Positions 42,981-54,327 of a DNA stretch of 64,000 nt are shown here, one piece after another. The notes under the pieces were generated by a model, which had not been told where the DNA came from, did no database searches, and saw nothing but the letters and a program-made list of their open reading frames with translations. How positions within the stretch are numbered: position 1 is the stretch's first letter; every line of letters begins with the position of its first letter. The stretch spans positions 665,833-729,832 of the forward strand of contig JAIXMG010000017.1 of the NCBI GenBank assembly GCA_025201345.1, written 5' to 3'. A program made the translations under genes and the position numbers. This DNA is from Thamnidium elegans (Eukaryota > Mucoromycota > Mucoromycetes > Mucorales > Mucoraceae).

Positions 42981-43181
42981 AAATTGAATTTATGTTTAAT
43001 AAAAAAATAAATGAATAAAGATAATTTATATTTTAATATTAAAAAATCAAAATATTTATATTTGATACTAAAAATAAAAAAATTAGAATTAAGAGTTAAT
43101 ACATTAAAAAAAGAAAATTTATTCTATAAAAATTTAAATAAAAATAATGAAACCATAGAGAATAAGTGCTCCCGAGAAATA

Positions 43182-44831
43182 CAGTGAGTGGAAAAATGGT
43201 CCGGATGTTTTATATTTTTTCACCTTCGTACTTGTAACTCTACAACCAAGAATAGGATTAAGTTGAAATAAAATACAATAGAAGAGGGAAATCGTTTACT
43301 TTCAAATAGGTAAAAAGTTGGGATAAAAACATTATATGTGGTTAAAATAATTTTATTTAAAAACGACATATACATCCGGACCATTTTTCAAGGTCAAATT
43401 TAAAATATTTAATATTTAGTTGGACCTCCTTTAGTCTTAATAACAGCTTCTATTCTTTTAGGCATACTATCTATATATCTTTGACAATCTTCTTTTGTAA
43501 ACGTTGCCCATTGTTCTTCAACTCTTTCCCACAATTCATGTACTCCTACTGCCTTTGTTGGGTAAGAGCTTAACTCTAACTTTAAGTGATGCCATATGTG
43601 TTCTATAGGATTTAAATCGGGGCTTTGAGAAGGCCAACTATATGTCCAATCGGTATTAAATTTATTTTCATTTAACCAGGTCTTTGTTGCCTTCGAAGTA
43701 TGTTTCGGATCCTTATCCTGTTGAAAATATATAGCTTTTGGGTTGTAACCATACCACTCCATCGTGTCTTTTAAAGTCGTACTTAAAATATGGATATAGT
43801 CCTCTTTTTTCATATTCCCATCATATATCTGGCACGCATATCCTGGACCGTCATATGTTATACAACCCCACATCATAATACCGCCTCCACCATGCTTCAA
43901 TGTCATTTCAATATGATGAAATCGAAGTATATCATCAGGTTTTTTCCAATAGTACTTGCACCCATCAGAACCCCAAACATTAATTTTTGTTTCGTCAGAG
44001 AATACCATTCGTCTCCAATCGTCGGATGTCCAATTTCTATGAGCTTTGGCCCAACGTAGCCTGTTTTTTCTATGCTCGGCTTTAAGGAAAGGTTTTTTCT
44101 TTTTTATATACGCTTGGAACCCCATAGATTTTAGCACCTTAAGGCATGTACTATACTCCATTTTAATATCAATAGATTCCAGGTACCTCTGAACGTCTTT
44201 TCCAGTCTTTAGTTTACCCAAAATTAAGCTCTTTCGAATGTAGTTTTGCGTAGTATTGCCTAAAAGAGCGGGTCTCCCTGGGTTGTTGATCGGTGAATTA
44301 GGATACCACTTTCGCTTGTAGTCACTAATTGTGCTTTTTTTAATTCCAGGAATTCGTTTCATGATCTGAGAGTAGGAATAACCAGATTGAAGCAAATTTT
44401 GTAGACTATTTTGAGTATCTTTGGGAAGAGATCGAACCATAATTTAAAAAAAAAAAAGAAAGAATAAAAGAATGAAAAACAATTTTGAAAAAGTCTTCCT
44501 TTTATATGTATATGCAATACATACCTCGGAAAGATACCTACATACCGTAGCAAATACATATTAATTGTTAATACTTTCATTATCCCAATATTTCGGAACT
44601 TTTCATATTTTAAATTTGACCCTGAAAAATGGTCCGGATGTATATGTCATTTTTAAATAAAATTATTTTAACCACATATAATGTTTTTATCCCAACTTTT
44701 TACCTATTTGAAAGTAAACGATTTCCCTCTTCTATTGTATTTTATTTCAACTTAATCCTATTCTTGGTTGTAGAGTTACAAGTACGAAGGTGAAAAAATA
44801 TAAAACATCCGGACCATTTTTCCACCCACTG
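43182..44831. mobile_element. Tc1/mariner element Tc1-3 (DD37E)
   Basis: The element starts CAGTGAGTGGAAAAATGGTC and ends with the inverted CAGTGGGTGG form, flanked by TA (43180-43181, 44832-44833). The terminal inverted repeats are about 200 bp; each has GAAAAATGGTCCGGATGT at the outer end and the reversed copy at the inner end (43373-43391 and 44625-44643). A second, mutated copy in opposite orientation lies at 54328-55980. Confidence 0.94.
43409..44440 (-). CDS. Tc1-like transposase (DD37E), 343 aa, intact
   Basis: N-terminal helix-turn-helix region (S-Y-S-Q-I-M-K-R-I-P-G-I-K-K-S-T-I-S), G-R-P motif, then F-S-D-E-T-K-I-N-V-W-G, H-G-G-G-G-I-M-M-W-G, F-Q-Q-D-K-D-P-K-H-T and S-P-D-L-N-P-I-E-H-I-W. 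There are 37 residues between the second Asp and the Glu, because the segment between contains a D-W-T-Y-S-W insertion. The C-terminus K-G-G-P-T-K-Y is typical. Cut-and-paste transposase at TA sites. Intact here, broken in the 54.7-kb copy. Confidence 0.95.
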   Translation of the reverse strand: MVRSLPKDTQNSLQNLLQSGYSYSQIMKRIPGIKKSTISDYKRKWYPNSPINNPGRPALLGNTTQNYIRKSLILGKLKTGKDVQRYLESIDIKMEYSTCLKVLKSMGFQAYIKKKKPFLKAEHRKNRLRWAKAHRNWTSDDWRRMVFSDETKINVWGSDGCKYYWKKPDDILRFHHIEMTLKHGGGGIMMWGCITYDGPGYACQIYDGNMKKEDYIHILSTTLKDTMEWYGYNPKAIYFQQDKDPKHTSKATKTWLNENKFNTDWTYSWPSQSPDLNPIEHIWHHLKLELSSYPTKAVGVHELWERVEEQWATFTKEDCQRYIDSMPKRIEAVIKTKGGPTKY

Positions 44832-45169
44832 TACGTAGTAGACTATACTGTGCAGTATATGAGATATCACAAGCTCAATTCTCGCTTAAACCACTTTAAA
44901 TTGTGAAAACATGTAGAGTAAATTGTTATGAAAACGTTACCAAGCTTTCACGCTCTAATATTTACCTTTGTGAAAGTTATTAACCGAAAAGTGCCATATT
45001 GTAGGCTATATCTAGTTTTTGTGACTGTTCTCCATCAAAAATTTACATCGGGCTTCCAAACCAATTTAGGTGGTTGCGTAAAATTTTTACGCATCTCTCT
45101 GCAAAATTTCAGACTCCTACTACCATTACTCCAATAGTTATTAGCTGGGACCTATCTTAAATATTAGCC
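44832..45169. repeat. Merlin-type terminal region ending in the shared CCTATCTTAAATATTAGCC motif
   Basis: This 338-bp block occurs three times (inverted at 53990-54327; direct at 55981-56319). Its end at 45151-45169 matches the end motif seen at 51180, 47498, 59133, 62812 and 63079 in variant form, and is preceded by TTTCAGACTCCTACTACC-like sequence shared by the others. It looks like one end of an otherwise missing Merlin-type element wedged into the intron upstream of M1. Confidence 0.6.
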
Positions 45170-45222
45170 TTAAAATATAGCTTAATATTATACTGAATTT
45201 TTTTTATATTACAACCGCATAG

Positions 45223-46567
45223 ATATCTTATCGAGACTAAGGGTGTATTTGATAGAGAAGATATGACATGTGGAAGTGGTGGTTGTGTATTGCAATTGCA
45301 GAGATATTATCGCGTAACTCGTAATCAGTATTACTATGAATGTAGAGGTCACATTAATGCTATTAGAACAACTATTACAAAAAATTCATTCTGGTATAGA
45401 AGAAAGGCAGACTCGCATAAAATTCTTGGTGCAGCAATGGATTATATTCGTGGTGAAAATATGCAAAAAATATTCAATACTAGAACATTAGCTGCAACTA
45501 CACTAGGTCAAATATTTAAGGATATTCAAGTTCTCATGCTTTCAGACTATAACAAATATGTTTTAACCAGTGATAATCTTCTTGGTAGTACCCCTGACTG
45601 TCATCATATTCAGATAGATGAATCTAAACTTGGTAAAAGAAAAAATGAAACTGGAAGTCGCGTAGAAGGTAACATTTTAACATGTAAAATAAAAATAAAA
45701 ATAAATTAACATGTGTTTTAATTCGTAGGTGTCTGGATTTTTGGTATGGTAGAGTGTTTGAACTACCCCGTAGGTCAACCTCAAACATATACCTATGTTG
45801 ACAACACTCTTGGTATTAATGAACAAAGGTACCGTTACAAGGCTGGTAGAAGAATATTTATTGCTGTTCCCGACCGTACTGCTGTTACCCTTTTGCCACT
45901 TATCTATAAGTATTGTAAACCTGGATCAATTATTAGATCAGATGGATGGAGAGCTTACAATGGTCTTCATAGTCTTGATATTCAAAACAGGGTTGTTTCT
46001 AGAATGTCTTTAAATGGATTTAATTTCGAACAAGAAAGCATTGACAGTAATGAGTTATTTTTTCGTGGTCATCAAGTTGTTAATCATTCGGAAGGATTTG
46101 CTACTTTGGATCAAAATACAACTAGTAGTAGAATTACCCAAGTTCCAGCATCAGGAAGACTACATACGAATGTTATTGAAAGTATTTGGAGAGACTTGAA
46201 ATCGAACATTGCACCTCGTCATCGTAATAAAAAAGATGCCCCTGGAAAATTATTGGAGCATTTATGGACAGTAGAAAACAGAAATGATTTGATAGGAGGA
46301 ATGTTTCGTATGATGAAGGAGGTATCATTCTCATCAGATAATAATAGTGACCAATTGGATCCGTATATGTTTACAGAAGCAGAAACAGGTGAAACACCAG
46401 ATGAACAACTATTACGTGAGCAAAGAGAATTGAGAAGTTTTCAAGTGTGGAATGATCGTCGTCGTAACTTTGATATTAATGAAGAAGATGAAGACGACGA
46501 AACTAATGATGTTACTTATGTTGAAATACCTCATCGTCGTAGACCAAATAACCGTAACTTACAATAG
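45223..46567 (+). CDS. Merlin-like transposase M1, copy 1 (first exon missing)
   Basis: Exons 45223-45668 and 45729-46567 are joined across a 60-bp GT-AG intron; from the first Met (45263) they encode 414 aa. Reading back from that Met to the acceptor at 45221-45222 gives Y-L-I-E-T-K-G-V-F-D-R-E-D, which lines up with the start of exon 2 of M2, so an upstream exon existed and is now cut off by the 45151-45169 end block. DDE acids: I-Q-I-D-E-S-K-L-G-K-R-K, I-R-S-D-G-W-R-A-Y and N-V-I-E-S-I-W-R-D-L-K. 78 residues separate the last two, versus 36 in the Merlin protein at 42.1 kb. An acidic tail (E-E-D-E-D-D-E) ends the protein. Probably inactive without exon 1. Confidence 0.85.
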
Positions 46568-48432
46568 TAAAACAACTATGTAATTACTTTTTTTTTTTTA
46601 TATACTGTAATAACTACCTAAAAACATCATTTCCCAATTTTCCTACTTCTTTTATACTTTAAATAGAATCACTTTAAACCAATTTAGCTATAGTCTTCTT
46701 ACCTAATAAATTAATTGCAGCTGATGACTCGTTACCGAAAGCTTATAACCTCGCATACGTCTTTCGCATTGGGTTTTACTAGTGTGACAATTTTCAAATT
46801 TATTTTACTACACATTGATTTAATAAGCTTAAAATTTTAAAATTAGTTATAAATATAAAAACATTTTTTCTTTCGAATGGTGCTAGTCCCATCCAAATTG
46901 AAATTATAATAGATGAGTTATGATGCTATATGTATACCAACTACACAGAATTCCGCCGTCACGGACGGAGTTTTAACGATAGCAGGATATAAATACTATC
47001 ATTGCATCCGCATAAACTTTTTGACCTATAAATCTATTATTTATACTCCGTTAGGTTTATTATTACGACCTCTAGGCTCCTGGGACCTATCTCATACATT
47101 AGCCCTTGATTTACTTTCTCTTTACCTTTTTTTTTTAAATAAAACAATATAAAATACTATATCATTTTTGTGATCTATTGAACTTACAACTAGTTATACT
47201 TCTACTAAGTTTACCAGCTAGTAGAGTACCTTATTACAGCGGTCTTTACAGTACCGCGTGCTCAATATATGCTGTGATTTACGGTCTGCACGCTAACGCT
47301 GTACCATACTAGGTAACAGGGATTATTTGTCATTTAATTAATGAGTTTTTAAGCAAAATTAACTTTCAAATATACAAAAGTAGTCTAAAGACGTATCTCT
47401 TTTTAACTATATTACTCAAGTTTAGATACTATAACATTTTTCACAGTCATATTTCTATATTTGGTGTTTTCGGCTATTTACATGGTAAAGTTTATCTGGC
47501 TAATAATAAAGATAGGGATTAATTGTAGCCGTTTGGGATATAAAAATAGTAGGGATTTGAAATTTGGAGAGATGATACATTGTAATTTTCCGCATCTTTT
47601 AAAGTAACTTTCGTGACTGTCAAATTATTATTGCGTGCGCTACAGGCCAAAATGTGTCAATTAAATAGGTTTAAATTCAGTGGTGGTTCCAATTTAACTC
47701 CGATCAATACGAAATTTTAATGAACGTTAGTTTAGTATTTTTAAAAACTAATCTCCAAATTTGAGCAATTTTCATAAGCTAGTTTCTGTGTAATCGTTCG
47801 TCAAAATGTCGAAATACCCCTATTTTGAGGTATAATATGACTGTGTATAATATGGCCCCTGACAAAAATTTTGGGTTCCGCAAAAATATCCTTTTATCTA
47901 AAAGTAGATGCTTTGAAACTAAAAATAACGTAAGAACGGCCTTTTTATGTTAATTATTGGTGGAGATATGGGCCGTTAAAAACAGCACATAACTTAAAAA
48001 CGGCCAAAAAACACGTGATATAGAAGTTTGACGGTGTAAAAAATTCTAATATCAGAATATAAATTAATTTTTTGAAAAGCTACACATCTTTAGATTATTT
48101 TAGAGCAATTTAAAATTAGTTTAGCTTAAAAACTCGTTAGTTAAATGGTAGATAAATCACCGTACCTAATATGTTAAACTAGCGTACATACAGTAAACCC
48201 CAATATGTCCTCAGCTTGGCCTGCTATATTGACCCTTTTTAGGTTGTACTATAGGTAGTATACGTAGCAGTACAGGCCCTAATACAGCTAGCATTATAAC
48301 TGAAAAAATAGGTTGCGGTATTGATCGCCGTATAAAGTTACTCGACTAACATGTAAAAATATATAAAGTTTTATTGATCCAAAAATAATATAATGTTGTT
48401 TTAGCATTGTTTTATTAGAAAAAAAAAGTAGA
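46568..48432. other. Merlin terminal sequences between M1 and M2
   Basis: 46568-47497 is the 3' part of the M1 unit, with an end-like motif GGGACCTATCTCATACATTAGCC at 47082-47104. At 47498 the sequence switches abruptly to the end of the M2 unit (GGCTAATAATAAAGATAGGG). 47498-48300 is M2's long terminal region, related at a distance to 58450-59133. No additional gene: a 79-codon frame at 46913 repeats in all copies only because the DNA is duplicated. Confidence 0.6.
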
Positions 48433-50153
48433 TTAAGAACGAGTATTACGGGAAGCACTGCCTCTAGGACGGCCCCTATCTCGGGAGCCTCTGGAAGGTC
48501 TTCCACGACTAGCTACACTGGCAGGATTAGCTGCTTGACGAGCTGGTCTTCCTACTCGACCACGACCGCGACCAGCAACAGGAACACGGCTTGAACGACG
48601 AACATTTTGGTCTTCTACCTGCTGGTTTGCATCTCCAGTGGGCTCCTCCAAATTGGTAGGTCTTGGCACCCTTCCTCTTGCTGGGATATAATCCTCATCT
48701 GCGCGAGGGTCATCATTATCACCATCAGATTCTGATAGAACTGCTTCGTCTTCATCACGTTCTCTTCTTCTAGAAACCCACTGATCGAACATACGTTCCT
48801 CTCGTCTTAACCTTCTCTCTTGAGCCTCAAGGTCTTCGCCATCTTGACCTGCTGTAAAAGGTACCGAGCCTTCGCCACCAACAGTACCGTCATGTACTAC
48901 CTGCACCTCACGAATACACCTCTTCATGCCATTGATGAAGCTACCCCTATTGGCATAGCGCCACAGATACTCTACAATCTTACCAGGACAATCCTTAGAG
49001 TTACGGTATCTTGGCCCAATAAAGACCTTCAAGTCTCTCCAAAGACACTCAATTATGTTTGTGTGTAAATGACCTGAAACAGGAGTTAAGGATACGTCCG
49101 GATTGGTAGTTACTTGATCAACTGTAGTAAATCCCTGACTGTGATTAACGACTTGATGAGCTCTAAAAAAAAGCTGGTTGTTCTCGCCATTAAAGTCCAA
49201 TTGACCATTGTCTACATGAGAAGGACGATGAAGATTACGATAAGCGCGCCAACCATCGGAACGGATAACAGTTCCGGACTTACAGAATTTGTAAATAATT
49301 GGCAAGAGGGTGGCAGCAGTACGGTTAGGTACAGTTAAAAAGATGCGGTTGCCAGCTTCAAAATGGTAGCGAGTCTCAGTAGCACCAGTGCGAAAATCCG
49401 TATACTCATACGTACGTCCGTTGAGGTCCTCCGGAATAAGAGCTTCGACCATTCCAAACACCCAGATACCTTCGACGGGACGACCACGACCATGTTTACG
49501 CTTACCAAGTTTTGACTCGTCGATCTGGATATGATGACACCTGGGGTTGTTTCCGAGAAGATGATTCTCACCAAGATTATGGCTCTCATAATCAGATAAC
49601 ATCAAAAGCTGGCAATCAAGCAATAGCTGAGACAACGTGTTAGGAGAGATACTATGGCCTCTAAGAACATCAGTGATACGCCCACCTTGGAAGAATTGGC
49701 ACATAGCAGATATCATGTACTGCAAGATCATTTTCTTACGATAAAACATTGAACCGTTCGTAATAGTACGGCGTAAAGGTCCGTTATGACCAACGGTTGA
49801 ACCATCATCGCCGATAGAGTAACCTCCGCCACAATACAAGTACCATTGCTCTCTTTCCTCTCGCCACCATAAGGTAGGGTAGTGAATACAGCCTTGAATA
49901 CCACAGCGAGCGTCAGGTTGTTTATCGAATGCCCTAAAATGGTCCTTAAGAACACTAAACACGGAAAATTTTAATGTTAGTTGTTAAAGTAGGTATAATA
50001 GTAGCTTAAAATAACTTACGTCCAGATGTCACCTCTTTCGAGAGTAATCATTCTTGCTAATTCCAAGACATCACCATCTAAAACGCGACTACGATAAGTG
50101 GAAACTACTTGACCAGTAACACGACCACGAGAGCGAGGAATAATTGAAGACAT
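48433..50153 (-). CDS. Merlin-like transposase M2, copy 1, 551 aa, intact
   Basis: Exons on the minus strand 50020-50153 and 48433-49954 (65-bp intron) encode 551 aa. The first exon begins M-S-S-I-I-P-R-S-R-G-R-V. The zinc-ribbon region contains C-G-I-Q-G-C-I-H and Y-C-G-G. The DDE acids are Asp190 (I-Q-I-D-E-S-K-L-G-K-R-K-H-G-R-G-R-P), Asp278 (I-R-S-D-G-W-R-A-Y) and Glu347 (I-I-E-C-L-W-R-D-L-K), with 68 residues between the last two. The acidic region ~410-450 is followed by a basic Arg/Gly tail (G-R-G-R-G-R-V-G-R-P) resembling AT-hook or RGG segments, unusual for the family. A near-identical inverted copy lies at 60157-61877. Confidence 0.92.
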
Positions 50154-51179
50154 TTAAAATAAGATGCTTAAGATTAACGACAAAAAACTAATGTATAGTA
50201 AATGTATAAACAAAACATAAAATTAACAATGGGTTAATGGCATTATGTTTTTTTTTTTTTTGGCACTTACATGATTGATAAAAAGTTAAAGAAAGAAGAA
50301 GAAAATATCTAGGCTCCCCCTACCCTAAATAAATAAATTTAAAGTAGTCACTCTTTAATTTAAACTGCGTGGATTTGATTATGCTTGTCGCTAGCCGAAA
50401 AATCAATATTTTGAGGAGCTATAAAAAATAAAGCTCTTAAATATAGTGTTTTTAAACTTATATATAGCACTCTGTAAGCAAAAAATAAGTTTATAGACCA
50501 AAAAAAGGGGTTATTATGTGATTTTTACTGCGAAAGGAACGAAATTAAGAAATTGGGTGAACTATTTTTTGCTTTTTACAGTGAATTATATAAATAAAAT
50601 AAAGAATGTATTAGTGATAAGTATATATGAAAATTAGCTTAGTTTTTAAAACTATTTTTAAAATTCGCCTATCGTTGTTGTATCATAAGTTCGGACCATA
50701 TTTTATCCGTCATTTTTTTAATTTTTGGTAATATCAGCACCAATTTCCTTTTTCAATCGTAGTAAAACCTATATACGTAATAGAACCGTTAATTACGGCA
50801 TGTTTTAGAACTAAAATTATGTAGTTCTGACTGTTTGTTCAGAATTCATAGCAGAAACAAAAATAAAAAATGCTTATTTTTTATAGCATTTAAATACCTT
50901 AATTCGCATTTGTCTCAGCTATAAATATAACATTGTCTTAATCAGTTTGTTTTCTTTTATTTGAGCATTTAAAAAAGACTTTAGCTTAAAAATTGATTGA
51001 GTAATTTGCATTTAAAAAAATGAAGATAATGATTAAAACCTTAATATCTTCACCAAAAATTATGCTACTAACTTGAAATAAATAGAAATCGCGTTAAAAT
51101 TATTAATAGCTATATCAAAATTATTTACAGCTATCCTTAAAAAGTTTTTAAAATTTATTCCACATTTTAAAGCAAATAC
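50154..51179. other. upstream region of M2
   Basis: Non-coding, conserved as an inverted copy at 59134-60156 with scattered substitutions and indels. No end motif occurs on the M2 side; it runs directly into the M1-type end at 51180. Confidence 0.55.
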
Positions 51180-51661
51180 GGCTAATAATTAAGATAGGGA
51201 CTCTTGTTGATTGGTGGTGACTGGATAATAGTAGAGGTTTGAAATTTGGTGAAATGATAGATTGTAATTTTCCGCAACTTTTGGTATACTTTTTGTAACT
51301 GTCGAGCAATTATTGCGTGAGATACGGGGTTATAAGTATCAATTAAATAGGTTTAAATTCAGTCACGGGCGCAATTTTAATAGATAGTAGCCCAAATTTA
51401 TAGAGTTGTTAGAGATAATATTTAAAAATGTTATCTTAAAATTTCAAACGTTTTCATAAGCTATATTTTGCGTAACATAGCTTCAAACTTTCAAAATACG
51501 CCTATTTTAGGGTATTAAATGATATTGTATATTATGACCATTGTCAAAATTTTTGAATTCCGCAGTAATATTTCTTCATATAAGAGTACATACTTTAGAA
51601 GTAAAAATGACGTAAAAATGATCTTTCTACGTGAGTTATTGATGGAGCTATAGACAGTGAA
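51180..51661. repeat. long Merlin terminal region, start motif GGCTAATAATTAAGATAGGG
   Basis: The outer end motif at 51180-51199 is followed by about 480 bp that is also found inverted at 58650-59133 and is related in sequence to the M2 end (shared TTAAACCTATTTAATTGA and GGAAAATTACAAT blocks). This is the part missing from copy 1 of the M1 unit. Confidence 0.65.
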
Positions 51662-52591
51662 AGATAAACTTTACCATGTAAATAGCCGAAAACACCAAAT
51701 ATAGAAATATGACTGTGAAAAATGTTATAGTATCTAAACTTGAGTAATATAGTTAAAAAGAGATACGTCTTTAGACTACTTTTGTATATTTGAAAGTTAA
51801 TTTTGCTTAAAAACTCATTAATTAAATGACAAATAATCCCTGTTACCTAGTATGGTACAGCGTTAGCGTGCAGACCGTAAATCACAGCATATATTGAGCA
51901 CGCGGTACTGTAAAGACCGCTGTAATAAGGTACTCTACTAGCTGGTAAACTTAGTAGAAGTATAACTAGTTGTAAGTTCAATAGATCACAAAAATGATAT
52001 AGTATTTTATATTGTTTTATTTAAAAAAAAAAGGTAAAGAGAAAGTAAATCAAGGGCTAATGTATGAGATAGGTCCCAGGAGCCTAGAGGTCGTAATAAT
52101 AAACCTAACGGAGTATAAATAATAGATTTATAGGTCAAAAAGTTTATGCGGATGCAATGATAGTATTTATATCCTGCTATCGTTAAAACTCCGTCCGTGA
52201 CGGCGGAATTCTGTGTAGTTGGTATACATATAGCATCATAACTCATCTATTATAATTTCAATTTGGATGGGACTAGCACCATTCGAAAGAAAAAATGTTT
52301 TTATATTTATAACTAATTTTAAAATTTTAAGCTTATTAAATCAATGTGTAGTAAAATAAATTTGAAAATTGTCACACTAGTAAAACCCAATGCGAAAGAC
52401 GTATGCGAGGTTATAAGCTTTCGGTAACGAGTCATCAGCTGCAATTAATTTATTAGGTAAGAAGACTATAGCTAAATTGGTTTAAAGTGATTCTATTTAA
52501 AGTATAAAAGAAGTAGGAAAATTGGGAAATGATGTTTTTAGGTAGTTATTACAGTATATAAAAAAAAAAAAGTAATTACATAGTTGTTTTA

Positions 52592-53936
52592 CTATTGTAA
52601 GTTACGGTTATTTGGTCTACGACGATGAGGTATTTCAACATAAGTAACATCATTAGTTTCGTCGTCTTCATCTTCTTCATTAATATCAAAGTTACGACGA
52701 CGATCATTCCACACTTGAAAACTTCTCAATTCTCTTTGCTCACGTAATAGTTGTTCATCTGGTGTTTCACCTGTTTCTGCTTCTGTAAACATATACGGAT
52801 CCAATTGGTCACTATTATTATCTGATGAGAATGATACCTCCTTCATCATACGAAACATTCCTCCTATCAAATCATTTCTGTTTTCTACTGTCCATAAATG
52901 CTCCAATAATTTTCCAGGGGCATCTTTTTTATTACGATGACGAGGTGCAATGTTCGATTTCAAGTCTCTCCAAATACTTTCAATAACATTCGTATGTAGT
53001 CTTCCTGATGCTGGAACTTGGGTAATTCTACTACTAGTTGTATTTTGATCCAAAGTAGCAAATCCTTCCGAATGATTAACAACTTGATGACCACGAAAAA
53101 ATAACTCATTACTGTCAATGCTTTCTTGTTCGAAATTAAATCCATTTAAAGACATTCTAGAAACAACCCTGTTTTGAATATCAAGACTATGAAGACCATT
53201 GTAAGCTCTCCATCCATCTGATCTAATAATTGATCCAGGTTTACAATACTTATAGATAAGTGGCAAAAGGGTAACAGCAGTACGGTCGGGAACAGCAATA
53301 AATATTCTTCTACCAGCCTTGTAACGGTACCTTTGTTCATTAATACCAAGAGTGTTGTCAACATAGGTATATGTTTGAGGTTGACCTACGGGGTAGTTCA
53401 AACACTCTACCATACCAAAAATCCAGACACCTACGAATTAAAACACATGTTAATTTATTTTTATTTTTATTTTACATGTTAAAATGTTACCTTCTACGCG
53501 ACTTCCAGTTTCATTTTTTCTTTTACCAAGTTTAGATTCATCTATCTGAATATGATGACAGTCAGGGGTACTACCAAGAAGATTATCACTGGTTAAAACA
53601 TATTTGTTATAGTCTGAAAGCATGAGAACTTGAATATCCTTAAATATTTGACCTAGTGTAGTTGCAGCTAATGTTCTAGTATTGAATATTTTTTGCATAT
53701 TTTCACCACGAATATAATCCATTGCTGCACCAAGAATTTTATGCGAGTCTGCCTTTCTTCTATACCAGAATGAATTTTTTGTAATAGTTGTTCTAATAGC
53801 ATTAATGTGACCTCTACATTCATAGTAATACTGATTACGAGTTACGCGATAATATCTCTGCAATTGCAATACACAACCACCACTTCCACATGTCATATCT
53901 TCTCTATCAAATACACCCTTAGTCTCGATAAGATAT
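52592..53936 (-). CDS. Merlin-like transposase M1, copy 2 (inverted, identical to copy 1)
   Basis: Exons 53491-53936 and 52592-53430 on the minus strand. The predicted protein from Met (53896) is identical to copy 1 over all 414 residues. It lacks exon 1 for the same reason: the end block 53990-54008 lies immediately upstream. Perfect identity to copy 1 means the duplication is recent or is maintained by gene conversion. Confidence 0.85.
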
Positions 53937-54327
53937 CTATGCGGTTGTAATATAAAAAAAATTCAGTATAATATTAAGCTATATTTTAAGGCTAATATTT
54001 AAGATAGGTCCCAGCTAATAACTATTGGAGTAATGGTAGTAGGAGTCTGAAATTTTGCAGAGAGATGCGTAAAAATTTTACGCAACCACCTAAATTGGTT
54101 TGGAAGCCCGATGTAAATTTTTGATGGAGAACAGTCACAAAAACTAGATATAGCCTACAATATGGCACTTTTCGGTTAATAACTTTCACAAAGGTAAATA
54201 TTAGAGCGTGAAAGCTTGGTAACGTTTTCATAACAATTTACTCTACATGTTTTCACAATTTAAAGTGGTTTAAGCGAGAATTGAGCTTGTGATATCTCAT
54301 ATACTGCACAGTATAGTCTACTACGTA

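Noticed and set aside
46913..47152. 79-codon frame repeated at 46913, 52007 and 58067
   Set aside because: Conserved only because the whole block is duplicated; it spans a Merlin end motif and has no coding features of its own.
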